Counted from the first letter of the stretch, positions 9,501-18,977 are shown. The stretch is DNA of 64,000 nt from JAKAGZ01 sp963783855 (GCA_963783855.1 CAWAPE010000007.1:62001-126000), one strand, 5' to 3'. Numbers and translations: made by a program. Notes: a model not told the origin generated them from the letters alone.

Positions 9501-10182
9501 CCAGCTCAAGTTCTCTTAGCTGTGTCGATATCCTGTTATACCTGTCGGCTTTTTTTGCCTGTCTTTCAAGCGAATTAACTTTCTTTTCAACCTCTGACAC
9601 AATATCGTTTACTCTGGTTAGATCAGAGCGTACCTCATCTAATTTTCTCAGGGCAAGTCTTCTGCGGAGTTTATATTTATTTACTCCTGCAGCTTCTTCA
9701 AACATTACTCTTCGCTCATCAGCTTTGCTGCTGAGGATGGTTTCAACCATCTTTAATTCGATAACTGAATATGCGTTTGATCCGATACCCGTATCCATAA
9801 AAAGATTTGTAATATCTTTTAAACGGCATATGTTTTTATTTAGCAGGTATTCGCTTTCACCGGAGCGGAAAATTCTTCTTGTTATTACCACTTCAGAATA
9901 TTCGGTTGGAAGAATTCCTTTGGTGTTTTGAATTGTAAGAGATACTTCTGCCATCCCCATTGGCTTTTTGGCATTAGTCCCGTTGAAAATAACATTTTCC
10001 ATTTTATCGCTTCTCAACGCGCCGCTTCTTTGTTCACCAAGACACCAGCGTATAGCATCAACTATATTCGTTTTACCGCAGCCGTTTGGTCCAACGATAG
10101 ACGTTACGCCTTCGTTAAAATTTACAACGGTCTTTTGAGCAAATGATTTGAAGCCTAATATTTCAAGTTTAGATAGATACAA
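6586..10182 (-). CDS. smc: Chromosome segregation protein SMC
   Basis: The 1198-residue structural-maintenance-of-chromosomes ATPase that compacts and organises the chromosome with ScpA/ScpB. The N-terminal Walker A is GPNGCGKTN (residues about 32-40). Two long coiled-coil arms flank a hinge at roughly residues 510-680. The C-terminal head contains the ABC signature LLSGGEKTL and Walker B FCILDEIDAPLDDAN. Its length is normal. Neither scpA nor scpB is in the window. It starts 7 bp after the GH2-like gene, and its TGA stop overlaps an ATG (ATGA) at 6589 belonging to the disrupted leader of the next gene. Confidence 0.97.
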   Translation of the reverse strand: MYLSKLEILGFKSFAQKTVVNFNEGVTSIVGPNGCGKTNIVDAIRWCLGEQRSGALRSDKMENVIFNGTNAKKPMGMAEVSLTIQNTKGILPTEYSEVVITRRIFRSGESEYLLNKNICRLKDITNLFMDTGIGSNAYSVIELKMVETILSSKADERRVMFEEAAGVNKYKLRRRLALRKLDEVRSDLTRVNDIVSEVEKKVNSLERQAKKADRYNRISTQLRELELDLAERELAHFNLQRDEMKITKEENFQKKISLESELAKLEDEISVIKKSLNETESELKEKRDQVKDQTEKVYNVQKQVSVAEERKKSLELNISKYQVELEELNYQLTETREFIENSTETIADFTGKIAAKEKEREEVEQLVEKYKSELEDKRNYLKSQSDALIEKYKEITNKENDLANIIKSLQAKNDSIEKLNDKIQALTNNIAKTVGYLEELGQEKNQTSNSLLEAESLFSQKQKEKEDLEKELNSLKAQELEDRSIINGIKDKISFIQTLIDNLEGVSKGTKTLVENSDWAASDKTLLAHAGNSKEEYRFAVEATLRNNLNNILVETIDDLKNGIDYLKRHEAGRASFSVPALLNNRKKSFFDKLKNLSVNSKAKKLSKENEFIDWALNLIDADSKWQPFFMQMMENVAIVNDLDIAFELSEKYSDFSFATLNGDYIDKRGVVESGSAPKLDDSLFGRKQLLENLRREFPKREADLVGLKSKIATVENKLEEIDLKVLSESERMLLNDLANVDKQIAQFEYEKQKANDEIEKARLEIKDFVNESNKIDTERNQAEEMLQSQLEEKAQADVKQKQLEEEFRNFESDYNVAVSNLNKNNLELERFSGEKRNTENAIKRAQNTIETIEKSIDKREHDIQTASEEVSTIENILDEQKINYEELVEKQQILSEEEKRIDTQYKTIQTEISEKESVQNNYRKEREAVSDSIHSSDIKLSELGMKINNLYEHIEENYSLKLETKTFEDLDTFDFKTRTDEVHDLKQKVKNLGPINLLAYSEFEEEKERFDFLNKQRNDLLESEADVVNTITEINTAAQTQFSETFEKIRANFVNIFRGLFNPGDEADLRIEEDADPLEAKIEIIAKPKGKRPTSIELLSGGEKTLTAIALLFAIYLVKPSPFCILDEIDAPLDDANIDRFTKIIKDFSKDTQFIVVTHNKRTMEAAETLYGVTMQEEGISKLVSVRFNEDLDFVNQ

Positions 10183-10189
10183 TTTTTCC

Positions 10190-12793
10190 CTATACTCCGA
10201 TATTAAATTGTTTTAGAGCCAGGTGCAGATAGTTTAATACAGAATCATTTAACTGGAAGTAAAAAATAAATCCTCCTGCACAAAGCAGTATTACAAGAAT
10301 GCTGTAAAAATAGACGCTACCCGCATTTACGTCGAAAATTACGTATATGCCCTTCATTAATCTGTAAAATATCCAAAGTTTAAATAGAATGATAGCCCAG
10401 TAGATATAAATATTTGCAATATCAGCATTCATAATTCGGTAGAGTACAATTCCTACCGGAATTAGCAAAACCAGTGGAAGCAGCGACCACACGACTGTGT
10501 AAAAGACACTGCTCATGAAAATTCTGCTTCTAATAAAAAATGATGCTGCTTTTATTAATAAAGTCAGAATTCCAATGAGAATTATATAAAATAGTGTAAG
10601 CCAGAGCAAAGCTGATACTGGATGCCATGCCACATAACTAATGTCTGAAATTAATGAATGTGTCCCAAATGCCAAAATAATTTTTTCAAATAAAACATCT
10701 GTTTTAAGATATGAAAGAAAATTGCTGATTATCAAAGCTGTTACAGCAGCTATAACAATAGCCAACATAATCGAATGAAAACCAGAAATGATTCTCTGAT
10801 CACGTACATCGGCAAAAAAATTATACGGTCTCAACAAAGCTCGTGATGCATCTTCTCTGAATTTCCTTCCTGAATTTACCAGCACTCCCATTAAGAGTGC
10901 AAGAAAAAGTCCAAATAGAATGTAGGACATCGGCGCTGTGTCTGATTTACTTCCGATTGGAATTGTTACTTTTTCTGAGTTATGTAATTTTGAATAAATT
11001 ACTTTATAGCCAAGCCTGTCAATTCCACGGTCCTCGGTACATATTCCAAGTTTGTAAAGATTGTCTTTGCTATAACCAGCAATCATAGAGGCATATTCAC
11101 CTCTATAATCAAACATTGAGTTAATGAAATATCCGGCCAGGGGATTTGCGGTGGAATAGCCCAGCAGGTCTTCAAAATATTTTGCCTGTGCTTCAAAAGA
11201 ACCGGGGTTCAAATAACCATCACTGTTTCCTGTATTAACAAGATAAGTTGCTTCGCTGATAAATACTTTTCCTTTGCCCAGTTTTTTCTGCAGGTCCTTT
11301 AACTTATCTTTTTGCTTTTCGATTGGCTTATTAAATAACTCAACACCAAACATATCCAGGTCATCTATCTGTGGAATATTGAAGTCAGTAAATGAAGCAT
11401 ATAAAAGTGAATTAGTTTGTCCTTTCAGAAATGATGAAATGCTTCTTAAATAAGCTATGTGGTCTTCTGAACTTGGAAGAAAAGAGCCGCCAAGGCCCAC
11501 ACCAGCAATTGAATAATTATGATAAGCTTTGAGGAAATCAGAAAAATAGTTTTTCGTTCTTGCAATAAAATTTGGATTAGTTGTAAGTGCTTCTGGAATT
11601 CCGTTTAACGGAATTTCAACAAATGCAAGGAGACCATATTTCTGACATAGGTAAAGGTAATATGGGTTCGGGACAGATTTTTCAAATCTTATTGCATTCA
11701 TCCCGAGATCTTTTATCATTTTTATGTCTCTTTCCATTCCTCTATAAGTAGAAAGATTTCCATAGGCATAGTTGGATGGAATAAATGTTACTCCATGAAG
11801 TGCAAAATCATTTCCGTTTAAGGTTAAATTATTTTCGTCTGATTTTAATGAGTAGAGTGAGAAAGCACGTTCCGATTCATCTATCAAATTACCGTCTCTC
11901 CACAATTCCATCTTTATGGTGTAGAGCTTTGGGTTGTCCGGAGTCCATAAAACAGGAGAAGAAATTTCAGCTTCCTGCTTAACGTTTTTCTCTTTGTTTT
12001 TCTCCAGATCAAATGAAACATCAGCGGGGCTAATATCATTTTGTCCACCGGGAGAAATGATTTTTGCTTTTACAGAAAATTTATTCGCGGTTTCAAGAGT
12101 ATCATTTATCGAATTAAATTCCTCATTAACAATTTTGGAATTCAGAAAGATTTTTGCCCGGCCCGTTTTTGAATCGTAACTGCTTCTGATATATAAATCA
12201 TTTATAGAAATTGAAGGACGGAGCTGAATAAATACATCCCGGAAAATTCCACCGTAATTTTTAGGAAATAAAAATCTTTGTTTTAATGGTATAGTATTCT
12301 TAGCATCCAGCTTATAATGGACATTTACAGAAATAGTATTTGCTTTATCCGAAAAAAGTATGTCCCGTGGGAGATCAAAACTAATTGGAAATTCACCGCC
12401 GATATGTGTGTAAATGATTTTACCGTTTACTGAAAAATCAGCTGAATAATTTACGCCGGAAAAAACCATACGTAGCTGATGATTTTTTATCTGTGAATCA
12501 GTTAATGAAAATGTCTTTTCGAATACGAGATTTGCATTGCCTTCAAAAACCGAAGGAATGCTGACCGATACTTTCTCTTTATCTCTGTTTTCAGCTTTAT
12601 AAACCTGCCAGTCTCCATTCAACGGAATAATATCACGGGTATTGGTGATGTTAAAGTAGAGAGAATCTGAAAGATTAATGTTGTATTCCGGCAGTTCTCT
12701 AAAAATAATCTGTGCTTTTGTTGAATTTGAGAAAAAAGGGCAGGTTATGAGTAAAAATACTATAAATTGGTAAAATTTCCTGGGTGTGAACAT
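10190..12793 (-). CDS. GH2-like glycoside hydrolase-fold protein fused to a C-terminal multi-pass membrane region
   Basis: An 867-residue protein. A signal peptide at residues 1-28 is followed by a GH2-type jelly-roll sugar-binding domain (IPLNGDWQVYK, SGVNYSADFSVNG), an immunoglobulin-like domain (VLWTPDNPKLYTIKM) and a TIM-barrel segment (RDIKMIKDLGMNAIRF). After about residue 610 come roughly seven transmembrane helices, unusual for GH2 enzymes. The position of the normal acid/base motif NE reads GLGGSF, so the general acid appears missing, while a candidate nucleophile glutamate remains in VFISEATY. It may be a sugar-binding or sensory membrane protein rather than an active glycosidase. 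It lies between tpiA and smc, 138 bp after tpiA. Confidence 0.72.
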   Translation of the reverse strand: MFTPRKFYQFIVFLLITCPFFSNSTKAQIIFRELPEYNINLSDSLYFNITNTRDIIPLNGDWQVYKAENRDKEKVSVSIPSVFEGNANLVFEKTFSLTDSQIKNHQLRMVFSGVNYSADFSVNGKIIYTHIGGEFPISFDLPRDILFSDKANTISVNVHYKLDAKNTIPLKQRFLFPKNYGGIFRDVFIQLRPSISINDLYIRSSYDSKTGRAKIFLNSKIVNEEFNSINDTLETANKFSVKAKIISPGGQNDISPADVSFDLEKNKEKNVKQEAEISSPVLWTPDNPKLYTIKMELWRDGNLIDESERAFSLYSLKSDENNLTLNGNDFALHGVTFIPSNYAYGNLSTYRGMERDIKMIKDLGMNAIRFEKSVPNPYYLYLCQKYGLLAFVEIPLNGIPEALTTNPNFIARTKNYFSDFLKAYHNYSIAGVGLGGSFLPSSEDHIAYLRSISSFLKGQTNSLLYASFTDFNIPQIDDLDMFGVELFNKPIEKQKDKLKDLQKKLGKGKVFISEATYLVNTGNSDGYLNPGSFEAQAKYFEDLLGYSTANPLAGYFINSMFDYRGEYASMIAGYSKDNLYKLGICTEDRGIDRLGYKVIYSKLHNSEKVTIPIGSKSDTAPMSYILFGLFLALLMGVLVNSGRKFREDASRALLRPYNFFADVRDQRIISGFHSIMLAIVIAAVTALIISNFLSYLKTDVLFEKIILAFGTHSLISDISYVAWHPVSALLWLTLFYIILIGILTLLIKAASFFIRSRIFMSSVFYTVVWSLLPLVLLIPVGIVLYRIMNADIANIYIYWAIILFKLWIFYRLMKGIYVIFDVNAGSVYFYSILVILLCAGGFIFYFQLNDSVLNYLHLALKQFNIGV

Positions 12794-12931
12794 CCGCTAT
12801 TTGTGTCCTTTTTAGTAGAAAATTAGCCGATTAATATACTAAAGAAAGGAGGCGAAATCAATGGAAATCTTTAATAATCAACTATTTTGAGAAGGTACAA
12901 AATATCTTGTAATTGTCTAAAAATTAAAGGC

Positions 12932-13687
12932 TTAGACGGATGTAATTATGCCTGTGAATGACTCAGCTTCAAGGCAGGCACCACCGACAAGGGCTCCGTC
13001 AATATCATTTTGAGACAACAGCTCTTTTGCGTTATTCGGCTTTACACTGCCACCATATTGAATAATAATATTTTCCGCTGTATCTCCGCCGAAAATCTCC
13101 GCAATTAATCCTCTTACAAAAAGATGTACTTCCTGTGCTTGTTCGGGTGATGCTGTAACTCCGGTACCGATTGCCCAGACTGGTTCGTAGGCGATTATTA
13201 GTTTCTCCATTTCACCTTTCGATATATGCTGTAGTCCTTCGGTGACGTGTCTCTTGATCACATCTTTCATCACTCCGCCTTCTCTTTCCTGAAGTGTTTC
13301 ACCGATGCAAAAAATTGGCTTCAGTCCGGAATCCAGAGATTTTTTTATCTTCTTATTTATTATTTCATCTGTCTCACCGAATATGGCTCTTCTTTCTGAG
13401 TGACCGAGAATAACATATTCGCAACCGACACTTTTTAACATTGCTGAGGATACTTCGCCGGTAAATGCTCCTTTGTCTTCAAAGTGCATATTCTGTGCGC
13501 CGAGTTTTATCTTTGTGTCTTTAATTAAAGTTGATGCTTCGCTTAGCGAAGTATAAGGAGGGCAGATTATTACATCACAGTTGAATTCTTCCTTAGCAAG
13601 TCCGTTTGATAATTTGGAAATAAGATTCTGAGTTTCATTCAGATCTTTGTGCATTTTCCAGTTTCCAGCGATGACTTTTCTGCGCAT
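12932..13687 (-). CDS. tpiA: Triose-phosphate isomerase
   Basis: Interconverts dihydroxyacetone phosphate and glyceraldehyde 3-phosphate in glycolysis. At 251 residues it has the usual length. Visible motifs are GNWKMH near the N-terminus (catalytic lysine), GHSERR (catalytic histidine) and AYEPVWAIGTG (catalytic glutamate), followed by the phosphate-binding IIQYGGSV and GALVGGACL segments. It is the first gene of the long minus-strand block and is divergent from the MFS transporter; promoters for both should lie in the 144-bp gap at 13688-13831. Confidence 0.97.
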   Translation of the reverse strand: MRRKVIAGNWKMHKDLNETQNLISKLSNGLAKEEFNCDVIICPPYTSLSEASTLIKDTKIKLGAQNMHFEDKGAFTGEVSSAMLKSVGCEYVILGHSERRAIFGETDEIINKKIKKSLDSGLKPIFCIGETLQEREGGVMKDVIKRHVTEGLQHISKGEMEKLIIAYEPVWAIGTGVTASPEQAQEVHLFVRGLIAEIFGGDTAENIIIQYGGSVKPNNAKELLSQNDIDGALVGGACLEAESFTGIITSV

Positions 13688-13831
13688 GATTTCTCCTCTG
13701 AAAGATGAATTAAATTAACTGCTGAAATTTACGAAATGGAAGACTTCACTCCAATTTGTTATATAAAAATAATTTGAAGTTCATATCATTTATAGCGATT
13801 ATTAAGCCCGAATAATATTTTATAATGAATT

Positions 13832-14986
13832 ATGTCTCCTAAGAAAATACCTCGCCAGGTTAAAATACTTGGAATGGTAAGCCTGTTTACGGATATGGCA
13901 AGTGAAATGCTTTATCCAATAACGCCTATTTTTCTTACCGCCGTGCTCGGTGCTCCGATGGCTATTGTCGGGCTGATTGAAGGTTTGGCAGAAATAACTG
14001 CGGGATTATTCAAAGGATATTTTGGAAGTCTTTCAGATAAGCTAGGTAAAAGATCAATCTTTGTAAGAATAGGTTACAGTCTGTCGGCATTAACAAAACC
14101 TTTGCCAGGAATTTTTCCTCATGTTTCCGCTGTGCTCTTTGCAAGAGTAACTGACAGAGTAGGGAAGGGAATACGGACAGCCCCGCGTGACGCTTTGCTT
14201 GCAAGTCACTCGGATAAAAACACGGGCGCTATTTTTGGATTTCATAGAGGAATGGATACGCTTGGTGCTGCACTCGGACCGGTTGGTGCTCTAGTACTAC
14301 TTTATTTTTTCCCCGGTAATTATACTCTAATTTTCCTTGTGGCTTTTCTTCCTTCACTTGTTGCGGTAGGCTTTACGGTTCCTGTAAAGGACAAGCCGGT
14401 TAAAATTGCTGTAAAAGAGAAAAAGCATTACAAGGCCTTCTGGCAAACAGCTCCGGCAAATTACAAAAAACTGGTTTACCTTTTCACAATTTTTTCTCTC
14501 GTAAACAGCAGTGATGTTTTTTTGATATTGAAATCGAGAGATATAACTCATTCATCCAACCTCGCGATAATTGGTTATATTTTTTACAATCTTGTTTATG
14601 CTTCTGCATCTTACCCGATAGGAAAATTTTCAGATAAAATAGGCAAGAAAAATATTTTTATCTTCGGGCTTTTCATTTACTCGCTGGTTTATCTCGGTTT
14701 TGCTTTCATTTCAGAATTCTCTTTTATCTGGGTACTTTTTGCTTTTTATGGAATTTATGCTGCCGCAACCGAGGGGATTGCAAAGGCCTGGATTTCAGAT
14801 CTCATTCCTGATGAAAAAAGAGGAACTGCAATTGGACTTCTCACTATGCTTTCCAGCCTGGCAATAATGTCCGGTTCTTTTCTAACAGGCTTTTTATGGG
14901 ACTTGTGCGGTTCCCAGGTTCCGTTTCTATTATCTTCTTTTGTGAGTTTTGGAGTTGTAATAGCGTTTCTAAGAGTGAAAAAATAA
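13832..14986 (+). CDS. Major facilitator superfamily transporter
   Basis: A 384-residue integral membrane protein with about 12 hydrophobic segments. The loop between helices 2 and 3 reads GSLSDKLGKRSIFVRIGYSL, matching the MFS motif A pattern, and a second copy, GKFSDKIGKKNIF, occurs in the second half as expected for the internal duplication. The segment RVTDRVGKGIRTAPRDALLA is characteristic of a family of bacterial MFS proteins often annotated as drug or sugar-phosphate permeases. Substrate and direction are not recognisable. It is divergently oriented to tpiA and followed by a MITE-like element rather than another plus-strand operon gene. Confidence 0.85.
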   Translation: MSPKKIPRQVKILGMVSLFTDMASEMLYPITPIFLTAVLGAPMAIVGLIEGLAEITAGLFKGYFGSLSDKLGKRSIFVRIGYSLSALTKPLPGIFPHVSAVLFARVTDRVGKGIRTAPRDALLASHSDKNTGAIFGFHRGMDTLGAALGPVGALVLLYFFPGNYTLIFLVAFLPSLVAVGFTVPVKDKPVKIAVKEKKHYKAFWQTAPANYKKLVYLFTIFSLVNSSDVFLILKSRDITHSSNLAIIGYIFYNLVYASASYPIGKFSDKIGKKNIFIFGLFIYSLVYLGFAFISEFSFIWVLFAFYGIYAAATEGIAKAWISDLIPDEKRGTAIGLLTMLSSLAIMSGSFLTGFLWDLCGSQVPFLLSSFVSFGVVIAFLRVKK

Positions 14987-15017
14987 ATCCATTTATTCTT
15001 AATCTTTGTTAGTGATT

Positions 15018-15165
15018 AGTAGTGTCTCAATTTCACCTCTAAGAATAATAATTCTCTGTCATTCTGAACCGGCCTACCGGCAGGCAGGTTGATTTCAGAA
15101 TCTAATAAAATAATGAGATCCCGAATCAAGTTCGGGATGACAATTTGTGAAATTAAGACATTACC
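15018..15165. mobile_element. Diverged copy of a 147-bp MITE-like element
   Basis: This 148-bp stretch is almost identical to the element at 25371-25517. It carries terminal inverted repeats (AGTAGTGTCTCAATTTCAC at the left, its imperfect complement at the right) and the same interior: a TTCTGAA...TTCAGAA pair, a CCGGCCTACCGGCAGGCAGG block, and a CCCGAA/TTCGGG hairpin. The flanking octamers 15010-15017 (TAGTGATT) and 15166-15173 (TGGTAATT) agree at 6 of 8 positions, consistent with an aged target-site duplication. It has no coding capacity and lies between the MFS gene and queC. It is probably an older insertion of the same non-autonomous family. Confidence 0.8.
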
Positions 15166-15236
15166 TGGTAATTTCTACATTTCTAAGTGAAGTGTGATTT
15201 TGTTATTTTTAAACTTTATGTAGAAATGCTAAAACG

Positions 15237-15926
15237 ATGAATAATATCAGAAAAAGAGCAGTAGTGGCCGTTAGCGGAGGTATGGATAGTTGCGTAACTG
15301 CAGCCATTGCCAATGAAAATTATGACCTCGCCTTTGCTCACATAAATTATGGACAAAGGACAGAGAAAAGGGAGTTAAAAGCATTTAATGAAATCGCAGA
15401 TTTTTATAATGTGAAAGAAAGAATGGTAATTGATTACACCCATCTTTCAAAAATAGGAGGCTCTTCTCTTACTGATAAAAATATTGAAGTAACAAAAGCA
15501 GATATTAATAATAAAGAGATTCCTTCATCCTATGTTCCATTCAGAAACGCAAATATACTTTCAGCCTGTACAAGCTGGGCGGAAGTTTTAAAAGCCGAAA
15601 CGATTTTTATTGGTGCGGTGTTTGAAGATTCTTCCGGTTACCCTGATTGCAGGCCGTCATTTTTTCAATCTTTTGAAAAGATGATTGCTGAGGGAACAAA
15701 ACCTGAAACAAAAATTAAAATAGAAACTCCGATCATCAATCTTTCAAAGTCGGAGATTGTAAAAAAAGGAATTGAATTAAAAGCCCCGTTAAATTTAACG
15801 TGGTCTTGCTATAAGAATGAAGATGAAGCGTGCGGCGAGTGCGATAGTTGTGCGCTTCGTTTACGTGGTTTTCAGATAGCAGGAATAGATGATCCAATTC
15901 CTTATAAAATAAGACCGGTTTACTAA
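15237..15926 (+). CDS. queC: 7-cyano-7-deazaguanine synthase
   Basis: Converts 7-carboxy-7-deazaguanine to preQ0 using ATP and ammonia, a step of queuosine tRNA modification. The 229-residue protein has the ATP-pyrophosphatase P-loop AVSGGMDSCV near the N-terminus and a C-terminal zinc-binding cluster (WSCYKNEDEACGECDSCALR) characteristic of QueC. The next gene, queF, performs the following reaction. There is no strong ribosome site before the ATG. queD and queE are not in the window. Confidence 0.95.
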   Translation: MNNIRKRAVVAVSGGMDSCVTAAIANENYDLAFAHINYGQRTEKRELKAFNEIADFYNVKERMVIDYTHLSKIGGSSLTDKNIEVTKADINNKEIPSSYVPFRNANILSACTSWAEVLKAETIFIGAVFEDSSGYPDCRPSFFQSFEKMIAEGTKPETKIKIETPIINLSKSEIVKKGIELKAPLNLTWSCYKNEDEACGECDSCALRLRGFQIAGIDDPIPYKIRPVY

Positions 15927-15994
15927 AAGTTTAAAAGACAAAATTAATAATTATACATTCTACATTATAAATTCTAAATTGATAAGAGGTTAAA

Positions 15995-16363
15995 GTGAGC
16001 GATAAAATTAAATTGTTAGAAGTGTTTGATAACGCATACCCGGAAAGAGATTATACTGTTTTTCACGAAGCACCGGAGTTTACTTCCGTCTGTCCTAAAA
16101 CCGGGCAGCCTGATTTTGCAACTATCACAGTTGAATACATACCCGATAAACTTTGCATAGAATTAAAGTCATTAAAAATTTATTTGAATTCATATCGTAA
16201 TGACGGAATTTATTTTGAAAGTGTTACAAATAAAATTCTTGATGATTTAGTTGAAGTCAGTAAACCGAGATTTATGAGCGTAGTGGCAGAATTTAATGTC
16301 AGAGGCGGAATTGGTTCTGTTGTTGAAGTTGAATATGAAAGCGATGATTGGACAAGTAAATAA
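15995..16363 (+). CDS. queF: NADPH-dependent preQ0 reductase (7-cyano-7-deazaguanine reductase)
   Basis: Reduces preQ0 to preQ1 in queuosine biosynthesis. At 122 residues it is the short, unimodular QueF type. The segment EFTSVCPKTGQPDFA contains the catalytic cysteine of the FTSVCP motif, followed by the conserved aspartate; the ELKSLKIYLNSYRN block is the NADPH/substrate region of the T-fold. Translation starts at GTG 15995, supported by AGAGG seven bases upstream. It follows queC by 68 bp, so the two are probably cotranscribed. Confidence 0.95.
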   Translation: MSDKIKLLEVFDNAYPERDYTVFHEAPEFTSVCPKTGQPDFATITVEYIPDKLCIELKSLKIYLNSYRNDGIYFESVTNKILDDLVEVSKPRFMSVVAEFNVRGGIGSVVEVEYESDDWTSK

Positions 16364-16389
16364 TAATTGAAAATATGTAATAGGATTTT

Positions 16390-18960
16390 ATGTCCACCAG
16401 TTTAACTGCAAAGCAGGAATTTATAAACAGAAGAGAGGAAATCTTAAGGAATAAAAACCTGCAGAAAAATTCTCTAAAGTTTAGTATGGCTTACAGCCTG
16501 TTGGTGGAAGAATACATCACTTTACTTGCGGGAAAACAGATTTATAACTTTGCCCTGTCCTCAGCAGGAAGTTTTAGCCGAAGAGAACTGTCACCATATT
16601 CAGATATTGATATTATTTTTATTACAGAATCTGTTGAAGAAAATAAAGATGATATTACGGAGTTAGTAACAAAGTTCTGGGACAACGGCGTTGAGGTTTC
16701 ACACACTACGCGAGAGTTCCCGGACATCGAAAAATATCTCACTTCGGACCTACATACCTTCACTCAATTTTTTGAAACTCGTCTTCTTTTTGGCTCTGAT
16801 AAGATTTATAATAAATGGAATAAAAAACTTTTCGATTCTATAAACCAGGCGGATCAAAAAAGATTATATAAAGAATTAAGCCACGATGTAAGCGAAAGAT
16901 ATAAGAAATATGGCGAATCGCCCAAAGTACTTGAACCAAATATTAAGCTTTCAGCAGGCGGACTGCGGGATCTCCAGGCTATTGAATGGATGTTTATTTT
17001 AAAAAATAAATCTCTTCTGAACAAACAAACTGAAATAACGCAGACAGAAAATTTTACAAATATGCTGAGTGAGGAAAAATACACTTCTCCAAATGAATGT
17101 AGCCGTATTCTTGAAAGTTATAAAATGGTTCTGGGCGTCAGAAACCTTCTGCATATTTTTAATCAGGAAAAGAGCGACAGGTTTGAGTTTAGTATGCAGG
17201 AGAAAGTTGCAGATTATTATTTGCATGAGAAGAATTCATTACAGCTTTTCATGAAAAAATATTTTGAAGCCTCGAATATAATATTCAGGTTTACAAAATC
17301 TATGTTAAGAAGATTTGGAACAGAATTTACTGAACCTCTGCCTGATTCACTGGGAATTGAACTTGATGAATATTTTATCCTAAAGGGAAAAACTATATCA
17401 GCGGGACCAAAAATTAAATTTACCCTTTCAGATATTTTAAGATTATTTTATTACCGTAGTTTGCATAATTCCTACTTTGATGAAAACCTTACCTGCAGGG
17501 TAATTAAAACAGTCGATAATGTTACAGAAAAAGCTGTGGAGCAGGCAGAATCTTCTGTTTTTTTCAGAGAGATTTTAAAAATGCAACATAATGTGGGGAA
17601 CATTCTTTCAGTAATGAATGAACTTGGTGTGCTTGGTGCATTTATGACTGAATGGAATGATCTTGTCGGTTTTTTGCAGCACGGAGTTTATCATTGTTAT
17701 ACCGCAGATGAACACACTCTGATTACTATTCAGAATTTAGAAAAGCTGGGAAAAGATAAATCACCGCTCGGGAAAATTTATAATAAACTTAAAAACAAAG
17801 AAGTTCTTTACCTTGCTCTTTTGTTTCATGATATTGCAAAGCCAATAAATATAGGCGGGCACGAAATAATAGGTGCGGAAATGGCTTCGTCAATTATGCA
17901 AAGGCTTGGTTACGAGGATGAAGAAATTGAACCGGTGACATTTCTTGTGCGCAATCATCTTGTAATGGAGCAGGTTGCATTCAGAAGAAATCTGAATGAT
18001 CCTGAAACTCTCAATAACTTCAGCGCTAAGTTTAGTTCTGTAGAGGCCCTTGAAATGCTTTATCTCGTTACCTATGCAGACCTTTCCGCTGTAAATTCTG
18101 CTGTCTGGACTTCGTGGAAAAGTGATTTGCTTGCTGAACTCTATTCAAAGACAAAAGCTATGATAGAAGAACAATTAAGCGGTGAGGAATATTTAATATC
18201 AAACACATATATAATTCCGAAAGAGATCAGCAAACATTCCGATGAAATTTCAGAAAAACATGTTCAGGAACATTTTGATTCAATTAATGATATTGCTTAT
18301 GCCCATCATTTCTCAGATCAGGAAATTGCAAAGCATATAGAAGCAATTAGAAAAGGCGAATCAGTTTCGGCTTTGTTTAACGAGATAAGCGGGTTTACAA
18401 ACATTACGGTTATAACAAAAGATTTTCCATCTCTTCTTTCAAAACTTTGTGGTGTTCTTTCAATAAATGATTTGAATATTCACGATGCTAAGATTTTTAC
18501 AAGGAAGGACGGAATTGTTATAGATACTTTTAATGTTACTGATTTCCGTACGAATGAAATAATAGATAAAGAACGTTATGATAAAATCAAACGTGATTTG
18601 GGCGCAGTTGTAACCGGTCTTTTGCAGTTGAACAATGAAATTGCAAGGATGAAATCAAAATGGTGGAGAATAGAGAGTAAGTTTTTCAAAAGAAAAGGGA
18701 AAGTAAAAATAACATTTGAAGAACAGGAAAAATATACTATCATTGATATCTTTTCACCTGACAGGCTTGGCTTTCTTTACCAGGTTACAAGCAAAATGAA
18801 CGAACTTGGACTTCTGATTTATTTTGCGAAAATTTCAACACGCGGAGATGATATTGTGGACTCATTTTATGTGCTCAACAGGGAAGGGAAAAAAATCTCT
18901 AAAAATGATTATCATTTTGTTAATTCAGAATTGAACAACACTATTTCACAAATGTTATAG
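16390..18960 (+). CDS. glnD: [Protein-PII] uridylyltransferase / uridylyl-removing enzyme
   Basis: Senses nitrogen status by adding or removing UMP on PII proteins. Domain order fits GlnD: a nucleotidyltransferase domain with G60-S61 and the metal-binding D72-x-D74 pair (SPYSDIDIIFI), a linker domain with KLSAGGLRDLQAIEW, an HD phosphohydrolase domain (ALLFHDIAKP, with upstream histidines in YHCYTADEHT) and two C-terminal ACT domains that bind glutamine (from about residues 675 and 785). The 856-residue length is normal. The gene lies between queF and murI, 9-27 bp from each. No PII gene is in the window. Confidence 0.94.
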   Translation: MSTSLTAKQEFINRREEILRNKNLQKNSLKFSMAYSLLVEEYITLLAGKQIYNFALSSAGSFSRRELSPYSDIDIIFITESVEENKDDITELVTKFWDNGVEVSHTTREFPDIEKYLTSDLHTFTQFFETRLLFGSDKIYNKWNKKLFDSINQADQKRLYKELSHDVSERYKKYGESPKVLEPNIKLSAGGLRDLQAIEWMFILKNKSLLNKQTEITQTENFTNMLSEEKYTSPNECSRILESYKMVLGVRNLLHIFNQEKSDRFEFSMQEKVADYYLHEKNSLQLFMKKYFEASNIIFRFTKSMLRRFGTEFTEPLPDSLGIELDEYFILKGKTISAGPKIKFTLSDILRLFYYRSLHNSYFDENLTCRVIKTVDNVTEKAVEQAESSVFFREILKMQHNVGNILSVMNELGVLGAFMTEWNDLVGFLQHGVYHCYTADEHTLITIQNLEKLGKDKSPLGKIYNKLKNKEVLYLALLFHDIAKPINIGGHEIIGAEMASSIMQRLGYEDEEIEPVTFLVRNHLVMEQVAFRRNLNDPETLNNFSAKFSSVEALEMLYLVTYADLSAVNSAVWTSWKSDLLAELYSKTKAMIEEQLSGEEYLISNTYIIPKEISKHSDEISEKHVQEHFDSINDIAYAHHFSDQEIAKHIEAIRKGESVSALFNEISGFTNITVITKDFPSLLSKLCGVLSINDLNIHDAKIFTRKDGIVIDTFNVTDFRTNEIIDKERYDKIKRDLGAVVTGLLQLNNEIARMKSKWWRIESKFFKRKGKVKITFEEQEKYTIIDIFSPDRLGFLYQVTSKMNELGLLIYFAKISTRGDDIVDSFYVLNREGKKISKNDYHFVNSELNNTISQML

Positions 18961-18977
18961 GCATCAAATTGAATTTT

